A DNA stretch of 64,000 nt, from the NCBI GenBank assembly GCA_001600615.1, contig BCKK01000011.1, forward strand, positions 248,001 to 312,000, given 5' to 3'. The notes beneath the pieces are model-generated. The model was given only the letters and a program-made list of their open reading frames with translations. It was not told the DNA's origin and searched no databases. A program made the translations under genes and the position numbers. Positions 22,480-33,825 of this stretch are shown here, one piece after another (within the stretch, counting starts at the first letter, position 1; each line of letters opens with the position of its first letter). Source of the DNA: Dioszegia crocea (Eukaryota; Basidiomycota; Tremellomycetes; Tremellales; Bulleribasidiaceae).

Positions 22480-24523
22480 CTAAGCCGCAGTCACCATGGG
22501 TGCGTCGCCCAACGCGGGCCCAGCCTGGCTGCCCAACAAGTGGGTAAGCCGATCATTGGCAACCTTGACCGCATCATGCTTGACCTCGCACGGCTTGCCG
22601 TGAGCAAGCCTGATGGGTGCCGAACCATCGTGCAAGCCCAACTGCCTGTCTGTCCAGATCTGGGGCACCTCCTTAGCATGGGGCATCCCCACACCTGCCC
22701 TCCCACCAATCGCCTCCCAGTCCGCCGTACGCTTCAAGTTGAGCTGGTTAAACACCGACTCGATAGATTGGACGAGGTGTGTGATTTGCTCAGCCGTGTG
22801 GCCTGGAGTAGGGGTAATTCGGAGCCTCTCTTCACCGCGAGCAACAGTGGGGTAGTTGATGGATTGGACGTAGATCTTGTGCTTGGAAAGCAGGGTGTCG
22901 CTGGCTTCTTTGGCTAGAGCCGCATCACCGACGAGGACGGGGATAATATGGGAAGGACCAGGAACGACGGGGATCCCGATATCGCCCAGCTGACGCTTGA
23001 CCTCGCGCGTGTTGATCTGCTGGAGACGACGGTCATCCATTGATTCACGCTGGTATGCGATGGAAGCCTGTGATCCGGCAACAATGGCAGGAGGGAGGGA
23101 GGTTGTGAAGATGAATCCGGGTGCGTAAGATCGGACGACATCGACAAGGTCAGAAGACCCGGCAATGTATCCGCCGACGACACCGTAGGCCTTGCCAAGA
23201 GTACCGGTAATGATGTCGATACGGTCCATGACTGATCGAGGGATAGTTTCGCCAGACTCCCGAGTCATGTGATGAGCCTCGAAATCGAGGTGCTCGGCCA
23301 CTCCGGCGCCGGACGGACCGTACATCCCCACGGCGTGCACTTCGTCAAGGAAGGTAAGAGCGCCGTACTTCTCTGCCAAATCGCAGATCGCCTCGATCGG
23401 AGCGATCGATCCGCACATGGAGTAGACCGACTCAAAGGCGATGACCTTGGGTGTATCCTTGGGCACCGCCTGGAGCTTCGCTTCAAGATCGGCCAGATCG
23501 TTGTGTTCGAAGATGACCTTTTTAGCGCCCGAGTGGCGGATACCTTGAATCATCGATGCGTGATTCATCGAGTCCGAGAAGAAGACGCAGCCGGGGAGTT
23601 TGGAGCCGAGGGTGGCTAGGCAAGCGTCATTGGCGACGTAGCAGGAGGAAAAGACGAGGGCGGCGCTCTTCCGGTGAAGAGCGGCAAGCTCGTCTTCGAG
23701 GGATAGATGGAGAGCGCCGTTACCGGCGATGTTTCGGGTACCGCCTGCACCTGCACCGTAGCGATCGAGCGTGCGCCTGATTGTTAGCAGTGTCCGATCG
23801 GCAACGAGAGGCATTTGGCTCACTTCATGGTCGACAGTACAACTGGGTTCTTGCTCATGCCCAAGTAATCGTTGGAACACCAGACATTGACCTCATCCTT
23901 GACACTGGCGGTATGGGCCATTGTGAATTTGGCAGCCAACCGATTGATGTTGTTGAAGTAGCGGTACGATCTGACCATCAGCATTCGCATTCGATCCAAT
24001 CATCACAATCGCCACTCACTTGTCCTTGTGCTTCTTCTCAAGCTCAGTCTCGTAGAATCCTCCATAGTCAAAGGCACCGGAAGACTTGGCGGCAGCGGGA
24101 GCGCGCTGAGCCTCAACTCTCGAAGCCTTCTCCGCCTCCTGCTTGGCGACCGCAGCAGCCTGTTGAGCAGCCTTTGCGTGGGGGCACTTGCCCGAAGGTG
24201 TTGCGGAAGGGTTATAGGGCACATTCTTGGCCTGAAAATCAGCATGGAGCTCAAGACGGTGAGATCGAAAAAGATCGATCGGAGGCAAAAAGACATACCT
24301 TGTGGATCTCTTCAACTTCTCGACTGCCCGCAACGCTCGCATAGCCCCTCTGCTGCCCGATCTGGGCGAGCTTGGGACCCATCATGGGACACTGCATCGC
24401 AGTGGATGTGAGGGCCGAGGCATTGTTACCGGAGACTGTGGCGAGGGCTCGGAGCGATGCGGGGGTGGAGTGACCGAGGAACGGGCAGACTGCGGAGAAT
24501 CGGAGGAGAGATGTGACTTGCAT
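22480..24523 (-). CDS. HEM1: 5-aminolevulinate synthase, mitochondrial
   Basis: Condenses glycine with succinyl-CoA in the mitochondrial matrix, the first step of haem synthesis; PLP-dependent. The N-terminus is a mitochondrial presequence ([15 protein letters not shown]) and contains Cys-Pro dipeptides (VCPF, QCPMMGP, and KCPHAK further on) of the haem regulatory motif type. The catalytic core is complete: [22 protein letters not shown], the [11 protein letters not shown] block binding PLP, and [12 protein letters not shown] with the Schiff-base lysine. The core ends in the ITPTPGHT region, and a longer C-terminal extension follows. Three introns, near 23775-23823, 23968-24020 and 24235-24298, split it. 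Haem feedback on import is known for animal and some fungal enzymes; the motifs make it likely here. Confidence 0.95.
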
Positions 24524-24862
24524 TTTGGCGTGTGTTGGATGGGATTGGAGTAGGGGTGGAGGGAAGAGGGGAGAGGGAGGGGGGATTGTATATGAGGGGA
24601 GATGGAGTAGTGATGGAGTAGATGTCGTCGTCAGATCATCATAGCCGGGGCGGCCAATTAGAAGTTACCGAAAAGCTAAATTGGGGTCCCCGAGTGTGGC
24701 ACTTTGCAGTAGCGTGTATGATTATATAAGCTTGATGACACACACCGGCGCTTACGGCATATCATGAAACGCCTAGCTGAAATTTCAGCTTGGTACTAGC
24801 CATACCATATCTCGCAATCATCAAGGTATAGCGCACCCATAGACCGACTCAGAGAGTGTAGG
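24524..24862. promoter_or_regulatory. Divergent promoter of HEM1 and ELP2
   Basis: About 340 bases between divergent starts, with purine-rich runs close to the HEM1 ATG. A TATATAT stretch at about 24886 lies inside the ELP2 exon and is not a promoter element. No coding signal. Confidence 0.35.
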
Positions 24863-27800
24863 ATGTCGGCCAAGGTCGAACAGACATATATATCAGCAGG
24901 AGCGAATCGGTCGTCTTCATGCTCAGCTTCAACGTCCTCAAGTCTGCTCGCATACGGAGCTGGTCACCTGGTAGCGCTATGGAATGCGGACGTGAGCTAT
25001 CCACGACCCATACCTTTCATGCTATGACTCCTAAGCTGACATATCAGCCTAGCAGTAGTAAAGGCGTCCACGCTACACTACCGGGACATGGCGGTATCGT
25101 CACTACTGTGAAGCTGCTCAAAGACGAGGATGGAGACGGGAGCGGAGCTGCCTTCATCAGTGGAGATGCCTTGGGGAATGTCCGGGTGTGGCGACAAGGC
25201 AGGGAGGGACGGGTGAGTTCGAATATAGCTTGACTTCCGATGATCCAAAAGTGTTTCCACTGAACTTGCAGATGGAATGTAGTGTCCTATTCGATGCTCA
25301 CCCGCAATCTTCAATCTCGGCTTTGGCAGTTTGCCCGCCCGGTCCTCTCGAGGATCACGTCTTGACTGGCGCTTCGGATGGTTTGGTCAAGCTTTGGAGT
25401 CTATCATCTAGCGGAGCAAAGCTGGTCCAGACGATAGACCTGAAGGGGAAATTACCTCTGGACATGGAAGTTGCACAACTACCAGGATCGAAGGGTGAGC
25501 TCTGAGGTGCCGTCGGAGACATGACCCGAGCTGATATTTGCAGCCCCAGTGCTTATACTCGGGTGTACCGACCGACGTATCCAAATATACACCCTCAAAG
25601 ACACCAATCTGCAATATGCCTTCTCGCTAGAAGGTCACGAAGACTGGATACGCTGTCTAGCCATTACGCCATACCCCTCATCATCTTCAAAAGGGGACAG
25701 TCCGGATCTGCTTCTCGCTAGTGGATCGCAAGACAACTATGTCCGATTATGGCGGATATCGCCAATGTCCGAGCAGGCGCCTCAGGCGAATGACGATATT
25801 GCTGCTCGGCCAGAAGCTAGCGGATCGGGCAACGCGCTGGATATGTTGGATGAGTTTGAGCGGAAGTTGGCGGGTGAAGCTGGATATGGAGGTAGTGTGC
25901 AGATATCGACGAAGGCGCACGTGTTGGCTGTTGAGAATGGCGGCAGGTGAGTTGAACGCTCGTGTCCCCAGAGACCGACAAGAACTGATAATACAGTACG
26001 CAGCGATTCAACGTAACCCTTGAAGCTCTATTGATGGGTCACGAAGGCGGTCTGACCAACCTTCACTGGTCCCCTCCTTCCTCCACTTCCAGTCCCCACC
26101 TCCTCTCTACCGCCTCCGACAACTCCATCATCATCTGGAACCCTTCGGCCCCCGACTCATCCGACGGCATCTGGATCCCCGCCCACCGATTCGGAGCTTT
26201 GGGCGGACGGGGTCTGTCATTCTTTGGCGCTATATGGGGTAAGGACGCTCGATCGGTATTGGCCAGTGGATGGAATGGAGGGTGGGAAAGATGGGTAAGG
26301 ACAGAGTCAGAGGGGGAGATGGAGAGTTGGGAGCCGAAAGTTGGCGTTATGGGCCATTGGGAGAATGTTAGGGGTTTGGAGTGGAGTCCTGATGGAGAGT
26401 ATTTGATGTCTGTCAGGTGAGCTGTTTATGCAGTATGATGGCAGGGATTCGAGCTGACGCTTACAGTTCCGACCAGACTACGCGGATACATGCAGCTACT
26501 AATCTACCCTCCTCCTCCTCTTCTCAACCTCGATGGGCCGAAATTGCCCGTCCGCAGATACACGGGTACGACCTTACCTGCGCAGCCTGGCTATCGCCTT
26601 ACCGCTTCGCTAGCGGTGCCGATGAGAAAGTAACGAGGGTGTTTGATGCCCCTGGTGGGTTTGTGGAGAGTCTTGGTAGTCTTGGAGTAAGAGACTTAGG
26701 GGATGAGGATATTGTGAGTTGTCATTTTTCCGACCCAGACATGGAAGCTGACCGAGCAGGGCGAGCGACCAAAAGGCGCTACAGTCCCGCCGTTGGGATT
26801 ATCAAATCGTGCTCTAGGCCGAGGTGAGCTGACTCATCCGGTAGTGCGGGATGCACCCAGCTAATACTTCAGCTTTCGACGCTACCATCATACCCACCTC
26901 ACACCATGCGCAAGATTCCGTGTCAAGAGCCATGACGGCACTTCCGACCGAAGAGGAATTGGCGACGTCTACACTCTGGCCCGAGATTGAAAAAGTGTAT
27001 GGGCACGGATACGAGGTGAGTCTTTCGTCAAATGAAACACAACCGATCTGCAAATTAAAATATCAGCTCGTTTCAATGGCAGCATCACATTCTGGAAATC
27101 ATCTCGCTACTTCCTGCCGCGCCACAACGGCCGAACACGCCGTAGTGAGGCTAGTTTCAACTTCAACTTGGGACACAGTCGCCGTCCTCTCAGGCCACAG
27201 TCTTACGGTCACTCGAATCCAATTCAGTCCGGACGATCGGTACATTCTCACTTGTTCGAGAGATAGGGGGTGGAGAGTGTTTGGGCAGTCGGACGAGGGG
27301 GAAGATGGGGAGTGGGGTTTGGTACGTGGGGACGAAAAGGCGCATGCTAGGATGGTGTTGGATGCTTGTTGGTTGAAGGGCGGATCTGGGGGGTTTGTTA
27401 CTGTTTCTAGGGATAAGACTGTGAGTTGATCTTGGTATAGGCGGCTAGTGGAGGGCATGAGCTGATTTGCTATAGGTGAAGGTTTGGATGCCTGACACAT
27501 CGACAAATAAGGCCAGCTGGACTCTAGGTTGCTCGATCAAGCTCGATGAGGGCGTCTGCGCCGTGGATGCTGTGGCAGTGGAGGGCAGGGAGGTTTTGGC
27601 TGTAGGGACGGAAAGTGGTAAGATCTCATTGTATGAGTTGACTACCGATGGTGGGGTGGTGGAAACGCTTCTTCAGCGATTGGATAGCAGGTGAATTTCG
27701 GAGTATCTGCGATTGGGTTGGGTTTGAGCTGATGGTGGTAGGATTTCTCATGTGCTGGCTATTACGCGATTAGCATTCCGGCCTGGAAAGAGGGATGGGG

Positions 27801-27877
27801 GTGGGGCAGGGGTGGAATTGGCTATTTGTAGTGATGATCGGAGCGTTAGGGTGTTCAGTGTCACCTTGGGGCGTTGA
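24863..27877 (+). CDS. ELP2: Elongator complex subunit Elp2 (WD40 protein)
   Basis: Elongator modifies wobble uridines in tRNA; Elp2 is its double beta-propeller scaffold. The N-terminus (LLAYGAGHLVALWNAD) matches the Elp2 start, and WD repeats follow: HGGIVTTVKLL, VLTGASDGLVKLWSL, GHEDWIRCLAI with LLASGSQDNYVRLWRI, HEGGLTNLHWSP, GHWENVRGLEWSPDGEYL, and in the second propeller IHGYDLTCAAWL, SGHSLTVTRIQFSPDDRYI and SRDRGWRVF. The spacing, with a long internal break carrying WAEIARPQIHGYDLTC, is characteristic of Elp2 rather than a generic WD40 protein. About ten introns. The TGA at 27875-27877 follows RVFSVTLGR. Confidence 0.87.
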
Positions 27878-28087
27878 GCGGAGGGATGTGGAGATCTACA
27901 TTTGGACGCCTCAGCAACATGTATACAACGTCTGAGTCAGCAGATATGTCAACTGTGGCGCAAGTTGTCTAAGCTTCAGCCTAGAGAGAAGACGGATACG
28001 AATACATGCGGTGCCATATGGGCCAGTGGTACGTAGGGGTCGTGTCAGATTTCGACTGTTGCTCGCAGACGAGGGTGAGTGCGGGCG

Positions 28088-28427
28088 CTAAGAAATCTGA
28101 AAGTGCACGATCTCCTCGCCGTCGTAATGATTTCGGATGACCTTGCCAACCTGAGTAAGGGGGTTGGCCGGGTCGCTCTCAAGGTAGACTGGAGGCTCCG
28201 TGATCTTGACACCTTCAGGTAGGGTCAACTTCGAAAAGTCAAAGGGGGACAGTTTGGTCGCGCCGAGCGCCTCAGCAAGCAGACATGTGAAGTTCGTAAG
28301 GATCTCGCTAGCGACCTCTTGACTCGCGTTGGTGACGATGTGGAAGCTTTCTGCCATCGGGATCAGTATCGTCAATCACGAATGTGACAGAGTCGCTGGT
28401 GCTGTTGACTTGGGATTCTTCTGCCAT
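28088..28427 (-). pseudogene. Tandem family A copy 1, apparently frameshifted
   Basis: A small unrecognised protein. The first part (from the ATG at 28427: AEESQVNSTSDSVTFVIDD) and the second part (from about 28357: ESFHIVTNASQEVASEILTN) lie in different frames. Together they align with copy 3 downstream: SVTFVIDD with YTVTFLLGG, LPEGVKIT with LPIGVQMT, and KVIRNHYDGEE with EVIVKKHYLDL. One base too many in the A-run at 28348-28350 would explain the break; no GT-AG intron repairs it. Alternatively, translation may begin at the ATG at 28357 and give 89 residues. It is therefore a broken copy, an assembly error or a shorter gene. Confidence 0.5.
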
Positions 28428-29029
28428 CGTATTGAGGATTTTCTGAATGTCGGTTGTGGATGAGAAGAGGTGAGTGGCGAATGGATACTGGTGGCGGTTA
28501 TGTGCGTCGAGAGTGGGTGGCGAAGATTCGAAGCTGGCGAAGCTTGTGTCTCGAAGAAGGGTGAAGGGCAGAACCAGCGGTCTGAGACTCTGAAAACGCG
28601 CTTCTTTGCCTCCGGGTGCACCTGCTTCTGTGACGCCTTGCTAGGTACGATAGACAAGTACAAAAGAAGCGAAGAAAGCACGGGACATGGCAGGTAAGAG
28701 GCACCCCTTTGATGAGACGCTCCACAGGCCGAGGAGGTCGACTGGAACGTGTGGTCGACCCTATTGCGCGTTTCAGGGCGTCGGACGCAAAGGAAGCTGA
28801 TCGTGATGAATAGGACATGATCGATGGCGGAGATGTGGGCCGCGCTCCGTAATCTGTATACGAGATCTGAGCTACTGAACTGGTAACGCAAAGAGTGACA
28901 CAGGAACAGAGAGCTAGTGTCTGGAGATCGTCAATCAGCTGAGGGATCCGAGCGGGTAAGGAAGCGATGAAGTACATGACGCGTAAAAACATATACATAC
29001 AGAGCATAAGAGAATCTTCTTCGATTGAT
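28428..29029. other. Intergenic, no gene seen
   Basis: About 600 bases between family A copies 1 and 2. A minus-strand open frame spans 28498-29007, but its composition is not protein-like and it has no relation to the copies. Probably upstream region of copy 1 and 3' region of copy 2. Confidence 0.35.
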
Positions 29030-29491
29030 TCACCACACGATCACCAGCTCATCATGACTCTCGACGCCATTCACCCCCTGTTCACGCTTGTAGAGGTCGC
29101 GCGAGATCTCCAGCCCTCGGTGCTGCATGGACTCGACGCCATCCAAAGTCTCGATGAAACCCTGATCCAATATTCTCAGACGGATGCCTTCTGGCAGTGG
29201 GTGATCAGGGCGCACAGTGGACGAAAGTACGCTGAGATCGCCGCCACCGGTCAGGCGGATCTGTGTGTGGAGCCAGTCGAAGCACTCTTTGAACTGATCT
29301 TGGCCGGAGACGATGGTGTATCTGTGGGGTTTTTGGCTGTTGTAGAGAATAGTTGTGTTCCAAGTCGAGTCCGGAGTGTTTGTGATGGTCTTCGCGTCCA
29401 ACGAGTCGAGGTCGTTGGGTTGGGATGGGCTGTCAAGGTGTTTGCCTGAGCGAAGGAGCATGCCTTGGGTCGAGTTGGGTGCAGAAGACAT
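29030..29491 (-). CDS. Tandem family A copy 2, unrecognised small protein
   Basis: Intact single-exon frame of 153 residues. After a polar leader of about 40 residues comes a core with the same arrangement as copies 1 and 3: STWNTTILYNSQKPHRYTIV, then FKECFDWLHTQI, then PLPEGIRLRILDQG, and RGLEISRDLYKREQG near the end. The shared layout is two beta-rich segments around a helix with an LPxG(V/I) turn and a closing basic-aromatic strand. No transmembrane segment or signal peptide is seen. No known family recognised. Same strand as the other two copies, which implies tandem duplication. Confidence 0.6.
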   Translation of the reverse strand: MSSAPNSTQGMLLRSGKHLDSPSQPNDLDSLDAKTITNTPDSTWNTTILYNSQKPHRYTIVSGQDQFKECFDWLHTQIRLTGGGDLSVLSSTVRPDHPLPEGIRLRILDQGFIETLDGVESMQHRGLEISRDLYKREQGVNGVESHDELVIVW

Positions 29492-30204
29492 CTTGGTGGC
29501 GGCAGGGAGAGTAAGCTGACGTGTGACGAAGGACAGTTGGGGGGAGAGCGACTCTGGCTATATCCCTCTCTTCGAGCTGACCCTCAGCTTTTCGCTGATC
29601 AGACACGGGACATCGGCACAAAAGAAGAAAGGCAGTAACGTCACGTCAGACGTGAGGAACCCTTTCAGAGCGCTCCACAGTACGCCGAGGGCGGAAACGC
29701 GTTCGAACCTGTCCTGCCTGGCACGTTAGTCAAGATCGGGAGCTTTTCTTATCCGAACTTAACAGGCAGGACAATCTGGGTTGGCCACGTCGCAATATGT
29801 CGGAGCTCCGTTCAACTAGCTAAAGGTGCGCGGTCCACACGCTCAGGGGTATCGTTCCAGCTCGAGCAGACTCTGGATGTGACATGCGCTTGCGGGGGTG
29901 GCGACATGATCCGGGAGAAATGAGATACCCAACGGTTGGGTCGTCTTCGTGGGCACTGGGCTCACTCTGCCCGCTGTGAATTTCGTAATAATCTCATTAG
30001 CAATTCGAGCGAGCCTCGCACGTATAGCGTATTGATAGCCTTAGTTGCAGCGTTGCAGCCAAAGATACTGAATCCTGTATCGGGGGCAATACCAGCTGTA
30101 GACGACGTTCGGGGCTGGCAAAATCATAAAAGAGAACAGATAATCATGCGTCCGGTATATACATATGTAATTACAGAGCGAACTACAGGTCAATTTCTTC
30201 AAGG
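29492..30204. other. Intergenic, no gene seen
   Basis: About 710 bases between family A copies 2 and 3. Only short frames without splice support are present. Confidence 0.35.
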
Positions 30205-30615
30205 TCACGCGGCGGTAAGGCGCCCACTCTTGTCCGCCCAATCCGATCTGCCTAGGTCCAGGTAGTGCTTCTTGACAATCACTTCCGCCCGTCGCTCGTG
30301 AGTGTCCCTGTCTGTCACGCGATAGACGGGCGTCGTCATCTGAACGCCGATAGGCAGCTTGATGTTCATCAGAGTGACGCCCTTGTCAGACATGCCAACC
30401 TGGTATGTGCCTGCTTCGTCTCTCACAGAGCCTCCCAGCGTAGTCTCAGCCGCGAACTGCTCCGCGAAGGTACTGAGGCACTCTTCGACGGTTCTGTGGG
30501 GGCAGTCATAGAAGATGCGGATGTCGTCCTGGTGGTTGCCCCCAAGCAGGAATGTGACGGTGTAACTTCTCTCAAGTGTGGATTTCGCTCGGTCATCTGA
30601 TGGCTCTGTCGACAT
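30205..30615 (-). CDS. Tandem family A copy 3, unrecognised small protein
   Basis: Single exon. The frame could start at 30669, but the ATG at 30615 (STEPSDDRAKSTLERS) matches the start of copy 1 better, giving 136 residues. Core: YTVTFLLGGNHQDDIRIFYD, helix TVEECLSTFAEQFAAE, a Gly/Thr-rich strand with MSDKGVTLMNIKLPIGVQM, and EVIVKKHYLDLGRSDW. It shares with copies 1 and 2 the beta-helix-beta order and the LPxG turn. Soluble, no signal peptide. Function unknown. Confidence 0.6.
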   Translation of the reverse strand: MSTEPSDDRAKSTLERSYTVTFLLGGNHQDDIRIFYDCPHRTVEECLSTFAEQFAAETTLGGSVRDEAGTYQVGMSDKGVTLMNIKLPIGVQMTTPVYRVTDRDTHERRAEVIVKKHYLDLGRSDWADKSGRLTAA

Positions 30616-31479
30616 GGTGCCAAAGGTGTGTGGGTATGTGCTGATGTTGGATATATGTGAGGAGGGCAATTGGCTGATTCTCGCGGGCCGGGGTTTCGTT
30701 GGTAGCGCCTGGGGTGATATATATTGGCGAGGGGGAATCGGATGTCGAGTGAGTGGAGGGGCAGGGGATACCTGAGGGGTATAAGTACCTCTCTTTGTCC
30801 TCTCCCAGCCCTGTCAGGCTTCAAGGAGCCACAGGTCAGGGGACTCAACTCGAAAGGATGCGCGAAAGCGCCATTGTTAGATGCATGCAATCCATTGAGC
30901 TTACGCTCCACGGGCCGAGAGCCTGCCGCGTGTCAAGCTCTCAGATGTGCCGCCATGCAGCACTGAGGGGTCTCTTACACAAAGCACCAAGCGCGCATCT
31001 CAGGGATCTCCCAATCCTATGCAACTCCACACGCCGAGCGTTGAGACAGGTCTCGTTTGATCATGTTGCGAATATCACACACTGTAGCTACTTTCGACTA
31101 GAGGCTCCGAATACAGCTATATAGTGAATTGAGACTTCTCGTCTAGGCGGCTGATGGACGCATCATGACCTACTTGAGCACTGTAACGGTGCGAATCTCT
31201 TGTGGCAGGTTGAACGTCTATTAGATAGCGGGTTTGCCACCCGAGCCAACTTTGAAACAGGCACGCGTTTCACCTCTGCAGAGATAGGCTCGCCGCATCG
31301 CTTGCCGATGGACCGAAATAGGCGCGTGGCTTGCCTTGATCGTCATCGTCTCGGCAAGATTTCGACTGGCCGAGAAAGACTGCTGCTTCGTTGCGTCTCT
31401 ACGTTATACAATCATCAAAAACAAGCAGAACTCAATCTAACCCAGCTATATCTGAGATTCAACGATCGATTCAAACAAT
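30616..31479. other. Intergenic, no gene seen
   Basis: About 860 bases with the promoter of family A copy 3 (-) and of the next gene (+). TATA-like runs occur at about 30717-30724 (minus-strand gene) and 31121 (gctatatag). No coding segment found. Confidence 0.35.
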
Positions 31480-32080
31480 ATGGGCTTATTCGATTCACCC
31501 TCCGCTGGCTCCTCCTCCAACTCAGCACACGGCGTCAACGATGTCCCTGCTCCCCGATCTGACGCTAATGTCAATGCGCCACCCGCTGAGCAACATAAGC
31601 GAGTTGCAGATTTTGTTAGGGTGAGCTACATCTCGCGCCAGGCTGTCATCGGTGGAAAGAAGCTGATCGTAGCTAGGAAGTGCCGAATGCGAAGTATGTA
31701 CCTTGCCGTCGGCCAAATCCTCGAGCTATGGGAGGAAGCTGACCTTGTCAGATATGTATTTGATTCGAGGAGAGCAGGGGATCACCCCGAGACTGAGCTG
31801 TGTCGGATAACGCCCGATGGAGGGAAGAGCTGTATCAAGGTGAGTCTAAGATCGAATTGGTTGGAGGTCAAAGACGTCAAATCTGACGCTTGGTAGCTCT
31901 TCTTACAAAGCGCTTCACTCTTCAAGAGTATGCAATCACTCGGTAAGCCTATATTACTTCCCTCGTCGAAGTTTCAAGGAGAGTCCGCGAGCCACCTGCT
32001 GATCGTACCCAGATTACTACTGTGCCCTACCCGCCGAGCCATCACGGACACATATGGAGTGCACGCGCATCCCGCGATAG
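31480..32080 (+). CDS. Unrecognised small protein with a 17-nt micro-exon and four cysteines
   Basis: Begins GLFDSPSAGSSSNSAHG. Four GT-AG introns are visible, of 56, 58, 57 and 70 bases, each with a CTGA-type branch site. Removing all four gives exactly 120 codons (119 residues) and joins HKRVADFVR to EVPNAKYVFDSRRAG, through a 17-base exon at about 31677-31693. The first two introns together are 114 bases and also read open, so retaining both yields a longer variant. The C-terminal half has CRITPDGGKSC (a CX9C spacing) and YYCALPAEPSRTHMEC. The CX9C spacing recalls mitochondrial intermembrane proteins, but the segment is not clearly helical, so I make no call. Confidence 0.55.
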
Positions 32081-32593
32081 TATTCCCATATGAGGCTGCT
32101 TAATGTCCTGCGGGAGTTTGTCCTAAACCAGAGGATCAAGAAGGGATATAACGGCGAGATATAAACCGGGTTGAATCCATGCAATAAATCTGGAGCCATC
32201 AGTCGTTGGTCCAACTGAGCCCGGGGCCTGACCTTTTTTGCTATGCACTGGACCGTTTTCCTCGGATCTTCAGGTCATCCTTCGCTCGTGCTACCTCTAG
32301 GTACAGGGCAGGCTCCGCACCATCAGGGTGACCAGGCTGAAGATGACGCATTGAGGCACAGAGGAATGTTAATTTGGAGCCCCGGACTCGCGCCCCCCGC
32401 CCTGTCCCAGCTGTCCCCATCGAACATTCCTTAGCGCGGACTCATCGCTTTGACTTCATTCTCCCTTCTGCTATTTCCTCGCACCTGTCATCTCGATCTG
32501 AGACGCGCCTTAGACCCCGCAATCAGACCTGCGAATTGACCCAGCCTTTGGTTTGACGACTACAAGTTCAACGACCGGTGTCCAGACTCCACA
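32081..32593. other. Intergenic, no gene seen
   Basis: About 510 bases. Likely 3' region of the preceding gene and promoter of the following one; no element stands out. Confidence 0.35.
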
Positions 32594-33825
32594 ATGGCGC
32601 CGCCTCCCGTCTCCATCTATGTCAGTCCCTGGCCGCTCGGCAGTGGTCTCTACATTCATTTTGAAGTCATTCAAGACCGTAGCTGACCAGACAGGTCACG
32701 AGTCTTACGTCCCAGCCCAAAGTGAGGCAAAACACCGAGTTGCTCAGGCGGTACGTGAACCTTCTCTCAACCTTCACGTCAACTTCAACCCTGGCGTCAC
32801 GCTGTTGATCGGCACTGACCGTCTTAGATCCTTACGCGGACTCGAGATTCCTTACACTGTAAGCTTTCCGGTGATATTCTCCTTCAAGGCGACACAGGCA
32901 GCTGACACGTTACAGGAGCATGATCTAGTCATGGAGGAAGATGCGAAGCTTCGATGGCAGCGCGCCAAGCCGGCAGGTCAAGTGATTGGTCTGCCAGGAT
33001 ATCTCGTCGGTGGAGAATGGGTCGGAGTAAGTTTTCCCCTCACTGATGGATCCTCTGTTTGATATCGGACAAGGTTGACTGATCCATCAGACAATGGACG
33101 ACTTTGAGTACGCCGCCGAAACGGCCACTCTCCCCACTTTCCTTCGACAAGACACCGACCTAGCTGCAAACCAGTCTATCGGTGACGCAGATCTCGAAAG
33201 CCTCATGCGTGATGTGGACGAGGCGGAGCTGAGCAAATTTGCGGCGCAGATGGGGAAAGATGAGACTTCTGGCTCGAAAGGCGTTTCAGCCGAGAAGGAG
33301 GGGAAGGCCGAAGCGAAGATGGATACTGGCTCGACTACCACTCTCGGGTCCACATCCACAGCCAGCGAGACCTCATCATCTACCCCAGAAGCCACGGCAT
33401 CCGTGGCGTCAACTTTGAAAAACTTAGACCTCGCCAAAGACCCCATCAAGGGCATCTCCACCGCCGCACAGGCGACCGTCGACACCATCACACAGACCGC
33501 CTCGAGCCTACTTGGCTCGCTCGGCGTCTCGGATCCTACCTCCTCCACTACTTCCTCGGGCTCGAAGCCCATAACCGTCTCCTCCACCACCGCCGAACCT
33601 TCTTCTACCGAAACCGCACCCAAATCCCTCAGCTCCACCTCGCCGACCGAGATGGCTCCGGCCCCTTCGTCAGCTGGCTCGCCTCCTGTCGAAGCGAAGA
33701 GCCTGGGAGATAGGCCGAGGCGGATGAGCAAGCAGGAGATTGCGGAAAGGATGAAGACTGCCAATTCGCTCGAAGGTCTTTTGGAGACTATGGATATGGC
33801 GGAGGGGAAGGATAAGCTGGATTAG
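32594..33825 (+). CDS. SH3BGRL-like thioredoxin-fold protein with long Ser/Thr-rich tail
   Basis: After removing four introns the N-terminal 80-90 residues read IYVTSLTSQPKVRQNTELLR, then GLEIPYTEHDLVMEEDAKLR, then GQVIGLPGYLVGGEWVGTMD. This is the SH3BGRL pattern: a glutaredoxin-like beta-alpha-beta fold with the opening YVTS strand, no CxxC, a cis-Pro (GLPGYLV) and the final strand plus FEYA helix. The rest (to about residue 320) is low-complexity Ser/Thr/Ala/Glu with a charged end (RMSKQEIAERMKTANSLE). Human SH3BGRL proteins are adaptor-like; the role in fungi is not known to me. The domain is only visible after splicing. TAG at 33823-33825. Confidence 0.7.

Noticed and set aside
28498..29007. 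Minus-strand frame of 169 codons between family A copies
   Set aside because: Arg/Ser/Cys-heavy composition, no conserved blocks and no splice pattern.
28967..29449. 160-codon plus-strand frame opposite family A copy 2
   Set aside because: It is the mirror of copy 2; the minus-strand protein matches copies 1 and 3, this one matches nothing.
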